From Hondaea fermentalgiana (lineage: Eukaryota > Sar > Bigyra > Thraustochytrida > Thraustochytriidae): 38,460 nt of DNA. The stretch is from assembly GCA_014084085.1 (NCBI GenBank), contig NPFB01000054.1, positions 4,298 to 42,757 on the forward strand. Direction: 5' to 3'. Shown here piece by piece: positions 28,544-36,399 of the stretch. Each line of letters opens with the position of its first letter. Within the stretch, counting starts at the first letter, position 1. Below the pieces are notes generated by a model, which was not told the DNA's origin, made no database searches, and saw only the letters and a list, made by a program, of their open reading frames with translations. Both the position numbers and the translations under genes were made by a program.

Positions 28544-28602
28544 GTCGTTTCGCAGAGAACAGCAGCAAAGGCCTACCTTACGTGTGAGGACGCACCAGCA
28601 CG

Positions 28603-30159
28603 ATGCTCGCGGCAGTACGCAACGGGCTCGTCGGCCCGCAGGCCGCCAAGAAGGTGCAGTATGGCGCTCGCGCCCTGTCCTCGGCCACGCCGGAGAAAAA
28701 GGTCAAGCTGCCTCCCATGGTCTTCATCAAGGGTGAGGAGATGACCCGGTACTGCATGCAGCTCATCCTGGACAAGTGGATCGAGCCCCACTTTGATACC
28801 TCGAGCTGGGAATACTATGACCTGAGCTGCAAGGCCCGCGACGACTCCGAGGACAAGGTCCTCCACGATGCTGTCGAGGCCGGCCAGCGCATCAAGGCCA
28901 TCTTCAAGGAGCCCACCGTGACCCCGACCGAGGTGCAAAAGAAAAAGATGGGCCTCCGCAAGACTTGGGGCAGCCCGAACGGCGCCATGCGCCGCGGATG
29001 GAACGGTATCACCATTAGCCGTGACACCATCATGATTGAGGGCATGGAGCTCGGTTACAAGAACCCGGTGCTCTTTGAACGCCATGCCGTCGGTGGCGAG
29101 TACGGCGCCGGCTACGCCACCGTGGGCAAGGGCGAGCTGCGCACCCTCTACTACCCGGAGGGCGTCAACCCGGAGAGCGATCCCCAGGCCGGCAAGCTGG
29201 TCGACGCGCGTCACCTTCGTGACAGCGAGAGCGCCGTCGTCACCTACGACAACCCGCTCGACAACGTCACCGACCTTGCACACCACTTTTTCACGCGCTG
29301 CCTCAAGGCTCGCGTCACCCCTTATGTCGTGACCAAGAAGACGGTCTTCAAGTGGCAGGAGGGCTTTTGGACCCGCCACAAGGACGTCTTTGACGAGCAT
29401 TACAAGGAGCGCTTCCAGGAGGCCGGTCTCCTCGACAACACGGGCGGCGAGCTCCGCCACCTCATTTCGGACGCCGCCACCATGCAGCTTATCCGCTGGA
29501 CCGACGGTGGCTTTGGCTGCAGCTCCCACAACTATGACGGTGACATGCTCACCGACGAGCTCGCGCAGATCCACCGCTCCCCCGGTTTCATCACGAGCAA
29601 CCTTATTGGCAAGTCCGAGGACGGCACCATGATCAAGGAGTATGAGGCATCACACGGCACTGTCGCTGACATGTGGGAGGATCACCTCGACGGTGAGGAA
29701 ACCAGCCTGAACCCGCTCGGCCTCGTTGAGGCCCTCATCGGCGCCATGCAGCACTCTGCCGCGCTCTCCGACTGCGAGGACGAGGCCTTTATTGTCGACT
29801 ACACGAACAAGATGCGCAGCACGATCCACAAGGCCTTTGTGGCTGGCAAGGGAACTCGCGATATTTCCGGCGACTCGGGCCTCACCACTGAGGCCTTTGT
29901 GGACCTCGTTGCCGAGGTTCTCGCAGGCAACGACTCGCTGCTCGAGAAGATTGAGGAGTCCTCTGACACCTCGGGCAAGGTCAAGCCCAAGACCAACCCG
30001 AGCTTCCGCCTCGTTGACAAGGAGCAGATGCAGTCCTTCTTTGCCGCCCTCGACACGGACAAGAACGGCGTCATCGACTATGAGGAGTTCGAATCTGGCA
30101 TGGTCCGTCTCGGCGTCTTCCCCAAGAAGTACTTCCCGGAGGGCCCGCCCAGCTTCTAA
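28603..30159 (+). CDS. IDH: Mitochondrial isocitrate dehydrogenase, probably NAD-specific, with C-terminal EF-hand
   Basis: Oxidative decarboxylation of isocitrate to 2-oxoglutarate in the citric acid cycle. 518 residues, no intron in the coding part. Residues 1-30 are Arg/Ala-rich with few acidic residues, like a mitochondrial presequence, ending near A-L-S-S-A. Type II-like IDH signatures: S-P-N-G at 124-127 with Arg130/131 (isocitrate binding), E-R-H-A at 159-162, Y-D-G-D at 311-314 (metal binding) and E-A-S-H-G-T-V at 348-354. NADP-dependent type II enzymes continue that last motif with R-H-Y-R, whose Arg/His hold the 2'-phosphate; here it is A-D-M-W-E-D, so NAD use is expected. A canonical EF-hand loop D-T-D-K-N-G-V-I-D-Y-E-E lies at 484-495, attached after the dehydrogenase domain, suggesting calcium control. 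Similar EF-hand NAD-IDHs have, as I recall, been reported from marine algae. Coenzyme and calcium effects are inferred. Confidence 0.92.
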   Translation: MLAAVRNGLVGPQAAKKVQYGARALSSATPEKKVKLPPMVFIKGEEMTRYCMQLILDKWIEPHFDTSSWEYYDLSCKARDDSEDKVLHDAVEAGQRIKAIFKEPTVTPTEVQKKKMGLRKTWGSPNGAMRRGWNGITISRDTIMIEGMELGYKNPVLFERHAVGGEYGAGYATVGKGELRTLYYPEGVNPESDPQAGKLVDARHLRDSESAVVTYDNPLDNVTDLAHHFFTRCLKARVTPYVVTKKTVFKWQEGFWTRHKDVFDEHYKERFQEAGLLDNTGGELRHLISDAATMQLIRWTDGGFGCSSHNYDGDMLTDELAQIHRSPGFITSNLIGKSEDGTMIKEYEASHGTVADMWEDHLDGEETSLNPLGLVEALIGAMQHSAALSDCEDEAFIVDYTNKMRSTIHKAFVAGKGTRDISGDSGLTTEAFVDLVAEVLAGNDSLLEKIEESSDTSGKVKPKTNPSFRLVDKEQMQSFFAALDTDKNGVIDYEEFESGMVRLGVFPKKYFPEGPPSF

Positions 30160-30523
30160 ACACAAAAGGTACCACCCTACCTTACAGAAGCAAGAGCTGC
30201 GTACACCATGCACGAGATGGTGGAATTGACGATATCGACAATGGCCTCAGCCACAGCCACAGCCAACCTTTTGTTCCTGTCCTGTGATAAAGGGCATGCG
30301 CGTGGTTGGGTGGCTGGCTGGCTTTGCGCCAGTCCTTTTGCCAAAGAAGAAGAATAAGTTTCGCGTACTACGATCAGTCCAATTTGTGAAGAAGAACTGA
30401 TAAAGTAAGATTATACACAATCTGTTTACCCGGTCGCTTTGCATAATGCAGCCAACTCTTGAGTTGAGCAAGAAGAGAGAGAGAACTTTGCGCTGCACGC
30501 AGGCATGCTGGCAGGCAAGCAAG
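30160..30523. other. 3' region of isocitrate dehydrogenase, no gene seen
   Basis: Downstream of the isocitrate dehydrogenase stop; it holds its 3' untranslated region and a short GGCT run (30310-30321). I see no coding or RNA signal. Confidence 0.5.
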
Positions 30524-31085
30524 CTACGGTCTCGTCGCCGGCAGCGGTGAGTGCAACGAAGAAAAAGCCCAGGCTGCGGGCGTGCATCGAGGGGCTACAA
30601 GTGGTCCGGAAGCGCTGCGCACATTGCGCAAGAGCGCCGTGAAAATCATGCAGTTGCAGATGGAGGTGAGCACCTTGACCTGCTTGAAAATCTCGTCCGT
30701 GGGGTAATTGGTTTTTTAGGTTTTGCACCGTGAGATGCTCCTCGGTGCACGGAAAAGCGCGGGCTGACCAATAGCCTCGGCTTTCCTGGTGTACAGTTTC
30801 ATGAGGATGACGAACTCCGGGTTCTCCCGTATCGACCGGGTATTGATGTACTTGCAGGCGAAGCAGATCTCTTTGAACTTGACCTCTGTGATCTGCTCGT
30901 GCGTCATGGGAATCCTAACGGCCGCGCCGTTATTGTCCTCGACGTCACCCATGCCCACGCATATCATCAAAAGTATCGGCAACGTCGCAAGCCGAAACGG
31001 CCACCGGCATCGCGGCGGCCAGGCGCCGCTGCTTGACTTCCTCTTTCTGCAAATCCTTGGCATTCAATGTGCCTCCAATTCTATC
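30524..31085 (-). pseudogene. Broken coding segment of unknown family (frameshift plus in-frame stop)
   Basis: Three consecutive minus-strand stretches read like protein but not as one frame. From 31085, just after a TTTTAG acceptor-like sequence, about 43 codons read D-R-I-G-G-T-L-N-A-K-D-L-Q-K and on to T-F-D-D-M. Near 30955-30945 the sensible frame shifts and continues M-G-D-V-E-D-N-N-G through K-F-K-E-I-C-F-A-C-K-Y-I-N. This runs to a TAA at 30716-30718. The same frame then continues with N-Y-P-T-D-E-I-F-K-Q-V-K-V-L-T-S-I-C-N to a stop at 30524. Mixed charged/hydrophobic composition is gene-like. I do not recognise the family. It could instead be a real gene with short introns, or coincidence. 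Confidence 0.35.
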
Positions 31086-31109
31086 CTAAAATGAGGGACG
31101 CGTGTAATC

Positions 31110-31199
31110 CAACGTATCATCGTATGTTGTGGCAACGCTTACAACTTTGGAGAGATTAAAAAATAGGCTATCGTGACCCCGAAAGGGTCAGGTCAGCAA
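31110..31199 (+). repeat. tRNA-associated dispersed repeat, copy A
   Basis: A 90-base element whose two ends match copy B at 38091-38160 (opposite strand). It begins CAACGTATCATCGTATGTTG and ends with the block TGACCCCGAAAGGGTCAGG followed by TCAGCAA. Copy A has an extra A-rich segment in the middle. GACCC(C)GAAAGGGTC can form a small hairpin. In both copies a tRNA-Gly-type sequence follows downstream in the same orientation (157 bases here). Confidence 0.65.
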
Positions 31200-31355
31200 G
31201 GAGTTGTACTCATGCCAAACTCAGAGTCGTCTCTCTGCTAGCAAAGCAGAGAGTCACTCGTCTTCAAGGTTGAAAGAGGCACGAGTCATGCCACAAAATT
31301 GCTTTATGAACAGCGCTCGCATCGAAGCAGGAATAAACTCATTTTGGAAGCGCTT

Positions 31356-31386
31356 GCGCTGGTGGATGAGTGGTGAAATAGCTGTT
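31356..31386 (+). pseudogene. tRNA-Gly(GCC) remnant (5' half)
   Basis: The first 31 bases match the 5' end of the intact tRNA-Gly genes at 36-38 kb with four differences (GCGCTGGTGG, then AGTGG..AAATAGCTGTT). The anticodon and 3' half, including the B box, are not recognisable. The upstream flank has GAAGC motifs like those before the intact copies. A pseudogene or a tRNA-derived repeat end. Confidence 0.6.
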
Positions 31387-31603
31387 GCGGAGCCACCAGC
31401 AGTCCCACCGCTGCATCCGAGGTCGGGCGTGCCGGCGACCGATGCGCCCTCTCACGCCATTGGCGTCGCACAAGATGGTGCATTTTTCACCTGCGTGGGC
31501 CATTAGGATCCAGATGTGGGAGGAGATGATGAGTAGCCTGAACAAAATGAAGAAGAAAATTGGTAGGCCTGCATGTATGATTTGAGTGAGGGCATCATGA
31601 TCA
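31387..31603. other. Downstream region of NRS/ER gene
   Basis: Between the tRNA remnant and the minus-strand rhamnose-synthase stop codon; it should hold that gene's 3' untranslated region. Nothing else is seen. Confidence 0.45.
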
Positions 31604-32596
31604 TCACGGAGAAGAAGACGGGGAAGCTGCAGGCGAAGACGAAGTGGCAGACGCGGAGGTTCCATCATGAGGACGATCTGAAGAAAGAGAGAAGAGATTT
31701 TCCGTGGCTGTGAGAATGTCAGGAATCGCCACGTCTGGCAGCATCGCTTCAAGTTTGCTCGTGTCAAGCATGTTATTGGATCGCGGTGCCTTGAGCACGC
31801 GCGCCTGCTCTGCTTCGGTAAAGTTGCGCCACGTAAACCTTGGGTCCACGTACCGCCTGTACAGCTCCAAACACTGATTGTGCGAAATGACACCGGGGTT
31901 GGTGAAATTAAAAACGCCCGTAAGACCTCGCACTGCCATGAGCACGGACACGGGAAGCATATCAGGAAGGCTTGTCATGGAGTTTGGAATGTCAACGACA
32001 CGCTCGTAGCGAGCAATCTTGTAGATAAAGTTGCGCGGCGCAGACATGTCCTCCGAGAGTGGCATGCGGACTCGTAGCAGCAAGGTGTTGTTGAGGAAGG
32101 GCTGCACAAGTTCCTCGACCATGCCCTTGGTTTTAGAGTAGTAAGATCCGTGAAAATTGGGCGCGTCTTCCTCGGTGAAGCCGCGAGCTCCTCCCAATGG
32201 GTGTTCTGCGTCATACGAGTAAATGCAGCCTGTGGCATAGATGGTGAGATGGATGCCAACCTCGTCACAAACGTCGCAAAGAGTCAAGGTACCAAGGACG
32301 TTGGCGCGAACGGTCTCTTTGCGATGGTCTTCGCACCAGTCAACATTGGGTCTCCCTGTGACTCCGGCGGCGCAGAGGACGTGGGTGGGTTTCGTTTCGG
32401 CGAGCTCTTTCTTGACCTGGGCGCGGTCTTCCATGCGACTCTGCGCGACGATCACCTTGCAAGCAGGTGCCTGATCTGCGATAATCTTGACGAGCGACTG
32501 TCCCAGCCAGCCGGTCTTGCCGCCAAAGACCAGGAAGCGGAGGTCGCGGCAGTCTTCCTCTGCGAGGCTCGAGTGGGCATCTCTCATGGCAGCCAT
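31604..32596 (-). CDS. NRS/ER: Nucleotide-rhamnose synthase/epimerase-reductase (NRS/ER type)
   Basis: NAD(P)-dependent short-chain (extended SDR) enzyme that converts UDP- or dTDP-4-keto-6-deoxyglucose to the L-rhamnose nucleotide by 3,5-epimerisation and 4-reduction, in the cytosol. 330 residues from the ATG at 32596 (GACCATGGC context). Upstream codons remain open but are Ser/Gln/Arg-rich and not part of the family. The Rossmann motif G-G-K-T-G-W-L-G is at 25-32. The block A-A-G-V-T-G-R-P-N-V-D-W-C-E at 76-89 is diagnostic of plant-type NRS/ER. Y-A-T-G-C-I-Y at 120-126 and the catalytic S-Y-Y-S-K-T-K (Tyr153, Lys157) follow. Later blocks L-R-V-R-M-P, P-R-N-F-I, N-F-T-N-P-G-V-I-S-H-N and A-P-R-S-N-N also match. 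After about residue 305 there is a Ser/Ala/Pro tail not typical of the family. It is divergent from the small membrane protein. Confidence 0.93.
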   Translation of the reverse strand: MAAMRDAHSSLAEEDCRDLRFLVFGGKTGWLGQSLVKIIADQAPACKVIVAQSRMEDRAQVKKELAETKPTHVLCAAGVTGRPNVDWCEDHRKETVRANVLGTLTLCDVCDEVGIHLTIYATGCIYSYDAEHPLGGARGFTEEDAPNFHGSYYSKTKGMVEELVQPFLNNTLLLRVRMPLSEDMSAPRNFIYKIARYERVVDIPNSMTSLPDMLPVSVLMAVRGLTGVFNFTNPGVISHNQCLELYRRYVDPRFTWRNFTEAEQARVLKAPRSNNMLDTSKLEAMLPDVAIPDILTATENLFSLSSDRPHDGTSASATSSSPAASPSSSP

Positions 32597-33081
32597 GGTC
32601 GCTCGCGGTCTCCCTCTCGCGCTCGCTGGCTGGCTGGCTGACTGGCTGGCCGGTCGGCGCACGAGCGTCTGGACAACCAGCACGAGCCCAGCAAGGTCGT
32701 GGCGACGTCGCGCTCAAAGAATCCCCGCGCCTGCGACGAACAAAGGGGCTCGTCCGAACGTTTTGAACGTTTTGTTTCCGCGTCTCAGCCGACTTGGACC
32801 CGCCAACGTTCACAGTGCTCGACTGTCGAAGCCTTCGATCTTTTCGCCCTGTCTGCTTCGGTTCACGGGCGGACGGACCTGTAAACAGCTCCAGGTGCCA
32901 CTTCACAGTCGCTCGCTCCGCAGCACAAGTTGAACTCGGCGGGGACGGAGACGCCTCGAGCGAGGAGAGGCAGCGAGGACGCGCGCGCGCGCGTATTCTG
33001 CGCAAGACTCGACTCGGTGTCGATTGGGTTCGCGTGCGCCTGCTGCGTCGAGTCGGCGTCCACGACGAGGCGGCCAGCGCC
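32597..33081. promoter_or_regulatory. Divergent promoter region NRS/ER / small membrane protein
   Basis: 485 GC-rich bases between two divergent starts. It contains a CTGG-type tetranucleotide run (about 32626-32653) close to the rhamnose-synthase start and a run of alternating CG at about 32981-32992. No coding signal beyond the flanking genes. Confidence 0.45.
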
Positions 33082-33522
33082 ATGCACCCGTTCTGGGCGA
33101 CGGTGCTCGCCGTCGCTGTCGTGGTCCTGCTCGTATTCGTCCTCTTTGCGGGGCCGCTGCAGTCCTCGTCAAGGACTTCGAGCGCAAGAGCGGGGGCATC
33201 CTCGTCTGCAAGATCGTCATCAGCAGGAGCAGGAGCGAGAAATGGTGCTCGGGTAAACGGCGCGGCCACCTCGAGCTCTGCCAGGGCGAGCGCAGACGGA
33301 TCAACGTCAGGGGTTGCAAGCAGGAGAAAGCCCGCATCTGCGGCAAGCAGTGGAGGCGCTTCTGGCTCAAAGCAGGCGCAGGCGAAGAACCAGCGCATGG
33401 ATGCGCTTAAGGAGGAAGCACGCGCGCGCTACTTGAAGCTTCACCCTGATTTTGTTCCTCCAGATCAAGCCGGACCTTCTCTACCCGCTGCTGCATCAAT
33501 GGAAACCAAAAAGGACGCATGA
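33082..33522 (+). CDS. Small single-pass membrane protein, unknown function
   Basis: 146 residues from the ATG at 33082. A strong N-terminal hydrophobic helix (about residues 4-24) acts as membrane anchor or uncleaved signal. A long Ser/Ala/Gly-rich low-complexity stretch with scattered Arg follows (about 28-105). The protein ends in a more ordinary charged tail with M-D-A-L-K-E-E-A-R-A-R-Y-L-K-L-H-P-D-F, which looks like a short amphipathic helix. This tail gives the best evidence that the frame is real. I do not recognise the family. An overlapping frame is also open but lacks this pattern. Orientation suggests a cytosolic tail of about 120 residues. Confidence 0.55.
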   Translation: MHPFWATVLAVAVVVLLVFVLFAGPLQSSSRTSSARAGASSSARSSSAGAGARNGARVNGAATSSSARASADGSTSGVASRRKPASAASSGGASGSKQAQAKNQRMDALKEEARARYLKLHPDFVPPDQAGPSLPAAASMETKKDA

Positions 33523-34122
33523 AGATTTCCCTTGGGTATTGTTTGCAGAATAGTGGGCTTATTTGTGAGGGCTAAAAAGGTGAGAGAGTGGACGCAGAGG
33601 CGATTCTTCTGTGGCGTCCTTCTTTCTCTCTTCCTCCTCGAGAGCATTTTGTGGGGAAATTCATGGTTTTAGGCCTGATGGCAGCCTTATTTTCGCATTG
33701 GCATCTCGGACTGACAGGAGTCAGATCAGATAAAAGGTAGAGAAAAACTCATTGCGCACGTGGCAGGCTCCCAAATGTTCCTTTCCCACGTCCGTCATCC
33801 CCTCTACAAGACCCAAGAATCAAATGCGGTCCAAGCGCCTGGACCTGCATTCCCTGTCATTCGTTGATGGCTTGCCAAAGAAGAAGTCAGTACCCAACTA
33901 GGCACGTGGCTGGCCGACCGTCTGTGTCGATCGCACGGCCCGCGTCAACTCAGCATCATGATGGTTGATAGAGCTCATTGATAAAACAGAAACCCCCTAT
34001 GCCGATTCTAGCCTCCGGCCGGCCAGCCAAGACCGAAGGAAGCCCGGAAGCCCGGAACCTGCTCCGAGCGAAGGCAAAAGCGAAAGCGAAAGCGAAACGA
34101 GGCCGCGCGGAGCGGCAGCACA
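33523..34122. other. Intergenic region before LRR gene
   Basis: 600 bases between two plus-strand genes; it should hold the 3' end of the small membrane protein gene and the LRR promoter. A purine repeat of GCGAAA units lies at about 34071-34098, 25-50 bases before the LRR start. No gene seen. Confidence 0.5.
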
Positions 34123-35718
34123 ATGGCGCTGCTGCGACTGCCAGCCCCCGTGCGCGAGGTGGTGCTTGACTTCGTGGGCGTGCTCGAGGCCGGGAACGAC
34201 CTCGAGCTAGCGCTGGCATGGCGTCGCGAGCTCGGCGTCGGATGTGCGCGCGTGAGTGAATCGGCGGTGTGCGTGGCGGCAGACCGCGCCGTGCTCGGAG
34301 ACCTGCGCGAGGTCGCGCTCGTCGGCAGGCATGGCGCCGGGCGCCTCGACGCGCTCTGCCGCGCCGTCGGCGAGGAGACCTCGTCCATTATGCAGGTCGA
34401 AGTCGACGGTCTGCGCCTGAACAAAGCGCGCGAGCAGGCTCTCCTCCAAGACACGAAGCGTCTGCGTCGCGTCAAACTCTGCTCGGTCGGCTTGCAAACA
34501 CTTTCCGTGTCGCGACTGGCCGTGTCGATTCGCGAGCTCGACTTGCGCGAGAACAATCTCTCCAAGGTCGAGAGCTTGCGAGGCATTTTCCGCCTCCGCT
34601 CCCTGAACCTGAGCGGCAACCACGTGTACGCCTCGGGTGCCAAGCTCTTGGCAGATCTTGCTTCACGGGGCGGTTGTCTGCAGGAACTCTTTCTCGCGCG
34701 AGCTCAAGTTGGAGCCGAAGGTGCACGTGCCTTGCTTTCCTGTACAACCCTGGACGCCCTCGACCTCAGCGGCAATGCCTTGCGACGCGATGGCGCCGAT
34801 GCTCTTGTAGAACTTTCATCGCAGTGGACATTGCGCAAACTATGGATTTCACGCAATGGGATCCCCGGAGACCGTCTCGACGGCTTGCGTACGCTCTCAA
34901 AGCTAGAATTTCTCGATATTTCGCATAATCATCTCGGCGCACAGGGAGCGACCCGTATTGTCGCTGCTGAAGCAAACCATTTGCGCGAGCTAGTGCTTGG
35001 GCACAATCAGCTCGGGCACATTGACGAGACACTCTCGTCGACATCGCTACGTTTGCGACGCCTCGACGTTACGGGTGCCGAGTGGAGTGGAGAGAACTCG
35101 CTACAGCGCTTTGTGGCAGGGCTCGTTCCTTCTCGTCTAGACGAGAGTCTCGTCGGTATCCCACCCGCTTTGCTGGATTTGAATTTGGCGCATTGTAATC
35201 TCGAAGATGAGGATGCCGCGCGCCCTCTGGCAGCCTGCATGCCTGGACTCGTGGCGCTCCGTCTCGCGGGAAATCTTCTCGGAAGTCGAGGTGCCGTGGT
35301 TTTGGCAAAGGCTCTCGAAGAAAACACGAGCGTGCGTGTGTTGGACCTTTCAGATAATCGAATCGGGCCTCAAGGCGCCGAGGCCCTGGCGCGCGCTGTA
35401 GAAAATAATAAGACGCTCCGCGAGCTTGAATTGCGCTGCAATCGAGCTGGTACGACGGGCGTCCAAGCTTTTGCCGCTTGCATATCTTCTCAGACGTCTC
35501 GACTGCGCAGGCTCAACTTTGCCTTTAACGGCGTCGAGTTTGAGGCCTCTGCAACACTTGCCCCACTTCTCGCTGCTTCGAAGCTCTTGTATTTGGGGCT
35601 GGCTGACAACTTTCTTTCCCCGGAAGGCGTTCAACTTCTTATTCAGGCCGAAAAACCCTTTTCCATGCGTGTCGACACTAGGTCGGCGTCCGTCGTGCGG
35701 CGAGTCGTTGCGACTTAG
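34123..35718 (+). CDS. Leucine-rich-repeat protein (ribonuclease-inhibitor type)
   Basis: 531 residues, single exon, start at 34123 in the good context CACAATGGC. After an N-terminal helical region (about 1-130, opening with L-P-A-P-V-R-E-V-V-L-D-F, F-box-like in pattern but not convincing) there are about 13 leucine-rich repeats of 24-32 residues. Their cores follow L-x-x-L-x-L-x-x-N-x-L: for example I-R-E-L-D-L-R-E-N-N-L at 136-146, then L-D-A-L-D-L-S-G-N-A-L, L-E-F-L-D-I-S-H-N-H-L and V-R-V-L-D-L-S-D-N-R-I. The G-A-x-A-L-A-x-A-L-type helices between cores are typical of RNI-like repeats. There is no signal peptide and no membrane helix, so it is probably cytosolic or nuclear and acts in protein binding. 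Partner unknown. Confidence 0.88.
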   Translation: MALLRLPAPVREVVLDFVGVLEAGNDLELALAWRRELGVGCARVSESAVCVAADRAVLGDLREVALVGRHGAGRLDALCRAVGEETSSIMQVEVDGLRLNKAREQALLQDTKRLRRVKLCSVGLQTLSVSRLAVSIRELDLRENNLSKVESLRGIFRLRSLNLSGNHVYASGAKLLADLASRGGCLQELFLARAQVGAEGARALLSCTTLDALDLSGNALRRDGADALVELSSQWTLRKLWISRNGIPGDRLDGLRTLSKLEFLDISHNHLGAQGATRIVAAEANHLRELVLGHNQLGHIDETLSSTSLRLRRLDVTGAEWSGENSLQRFVAGLVPSRLDESLVGIPPALLDLNLAHCNLEDEDAARPLAACMPGLVALRLAGNLLGSRGAVVLAKALEENTSVRVLDLSDNRIGPQGAEALARAVENNKTLRELELRCNRAGTTGVQAFAACISSQTSRLRRLNFAFNGVEFEASATLAPLLAASKLLYLGLADNFLSPEGVQLLIQAEKPFSMRVDTRSASVVRRVVAT

Positions 35719-36072
35719 GGACATGATCGACATGTGCCCGGATCTCGGCGCACTTGAATTGTATGTCGCATGTTACAAACAAAATCCTAAACTTTAAAAA
35801 ACTAACAAGAAAGAATGTCTGAAATGACAGAATCGGCGTAAGATTGAAGTCCGCTGATCCTTTCGAGCACTCGTTTTCCGCCGACGATCTGAAACGGAGA
35901 GACAAAGCGATGAAGAAATCCTGTGTTCCTTCGACAAGTTCCGGCCACGGGTGCTCTGGAAGATTTGCCCGGGACGTGCTCACGGACGCGGACCTTACCG
36001 CACTTCGCCACGCCTCATCAAATTTATACTTTTTGCTGAGCTGGAGTGGTTTTGGCAGTCTTCATGATCTGA
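35719..36072. other. LRR 3' region with possible coding remnant
   Basis: Contains the LRR 3' untranslated region. A plus-strand open stretch of about 86 codons at 35844-36101 has mixed, gene-like composition (K-S-A-D-P-F-E-H, then F-A-R-D-V-L-T-D-A-D-L-T-A-L-R-H). It lacks an early ATG (first internal Met is near 35908) and runs into the satellite. It could be an exon or remnant; I do not recognise it. Confidence 0.3.
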
Positions 36073-36210
36073 TACCGACGACGACGATCTGCTTCATATG
36101 AGACCGACGATCTGCTTCATATGAGACCGACGATCTGCTTCATATGAAACCGACGATCTGCTTCATATAAGACCGACGATCTGCTTCATATAAGACCGAC
36201 GATCTGCATG
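36073..36210. repeat. 23-bp tandem satellite, about six units
   Basis: The unit is about GACCGACGATCTGCTTCATA plus TGA. GATCT recurs at 36086, 36109, 36132, 36155, 36178 and 36201, exactly 23 bp apart. Units differ by single changes (CATATG versus CATATA; GAGACC versus GAAACC). The CATATG palindrome and GATC lie in most units. It is 118 bp upstream of the first tRNA-Gly gene. No spacers vary, so it is not a CRISPR array. Confidence 0.9.
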
Positions 36211-36303
36211 ATGACGCCGAGATCCAAGTTAGCGAACAGCCAGAGGCGCACATTGAGAGGCGTACGTTATTGCTATATGAATACCTTTCGACGCTTGCTA
36301 CTC

Positions 36304-36324
36304 AAGAAGCAGGAAAGAGCTTCT
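36304..36324 (+). promoter_or_regulatory. Conserved upstream element of tRNA-Gly genes
   Basis: AAGAAGC at 36304-36310 followed by AGAGCTTCT. The same AAGAAGC core lies on the minus strand at 36969-36975 and 37844-37850, in each case about 18-32 bases before the tRNA. It may be a polymerase III upstream element or shared ancestry of the duplicated units. Confidence 0.4.
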
Positions 36325-36328
36325 AATT

Positions 36329-36399
36329 GCGCTGGTGGTTTAGTGGTAAAATAGCTGTTTGCCATGCGGCTGCCCCGGGTTCGATTCCCGGCCAGCGCT
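36329..36399 (+). tRNA. trnG-GCC: tRNA-Gly (anticodon GCC), copy 1
   Basis: 71 bases including the discriminator T, the same length as other eukaryotic tRNA-Gly(GCC). The acceptor stem GCGCTGG pairs perfectly with CCAGCGC. A box TGGTTTAGTGG and B box GGTTCGATTCC are intact. The anticodon stem GCTGT/GCGGC has two U-G pairs and encloses the loop TTGCCAT with anticodon GCC. A T-rich polymerase III terminator follows (36400-36417). Confidence 0.95.

Larger units (their letters stand above)
24866..28602. other. Long microsatellite-rich gene-free region
   Basis: 3.7 kb between the acyltransferase and isocitrate dehydrogenase starts, so it holds both promoters. It has an unusually dense set of short tandem repeats: GGCT (26891-26934), CT (27043-27069), GCATT (27161-27187), CTG (27687-27709) and CAGA (28138-28163). 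Smaller purine/pyrimidine-biased patches such as GAGCGGAGC-type repeats (27236-27267) lie between them. Open frames are many but low-complexity and unrelated to known domains. A 5' untranslated intron for the isocitrate dehydrogenase is possible near its right end. I see no RNA gene. Confidence 0.55.

Noticed and set aside
31356..31440. A fifth functional tRNA-Gly
   Set aside because: Only the 5' half is recognisable; anticodon loop, B box and 3' acceptor strand are missing.
33024..33410. Alternative frame overlapping the small membrane protein
   Set aside because: Basic, Cys/Trp-containing sequence without a domain. The frame chosen has a membrane helix at its start and a structured-looking end.
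36073..36210. CRISPR array
   Set aside because: Units are contiguous 23-mers with no variable spacers, and the genome is eukaryotic.
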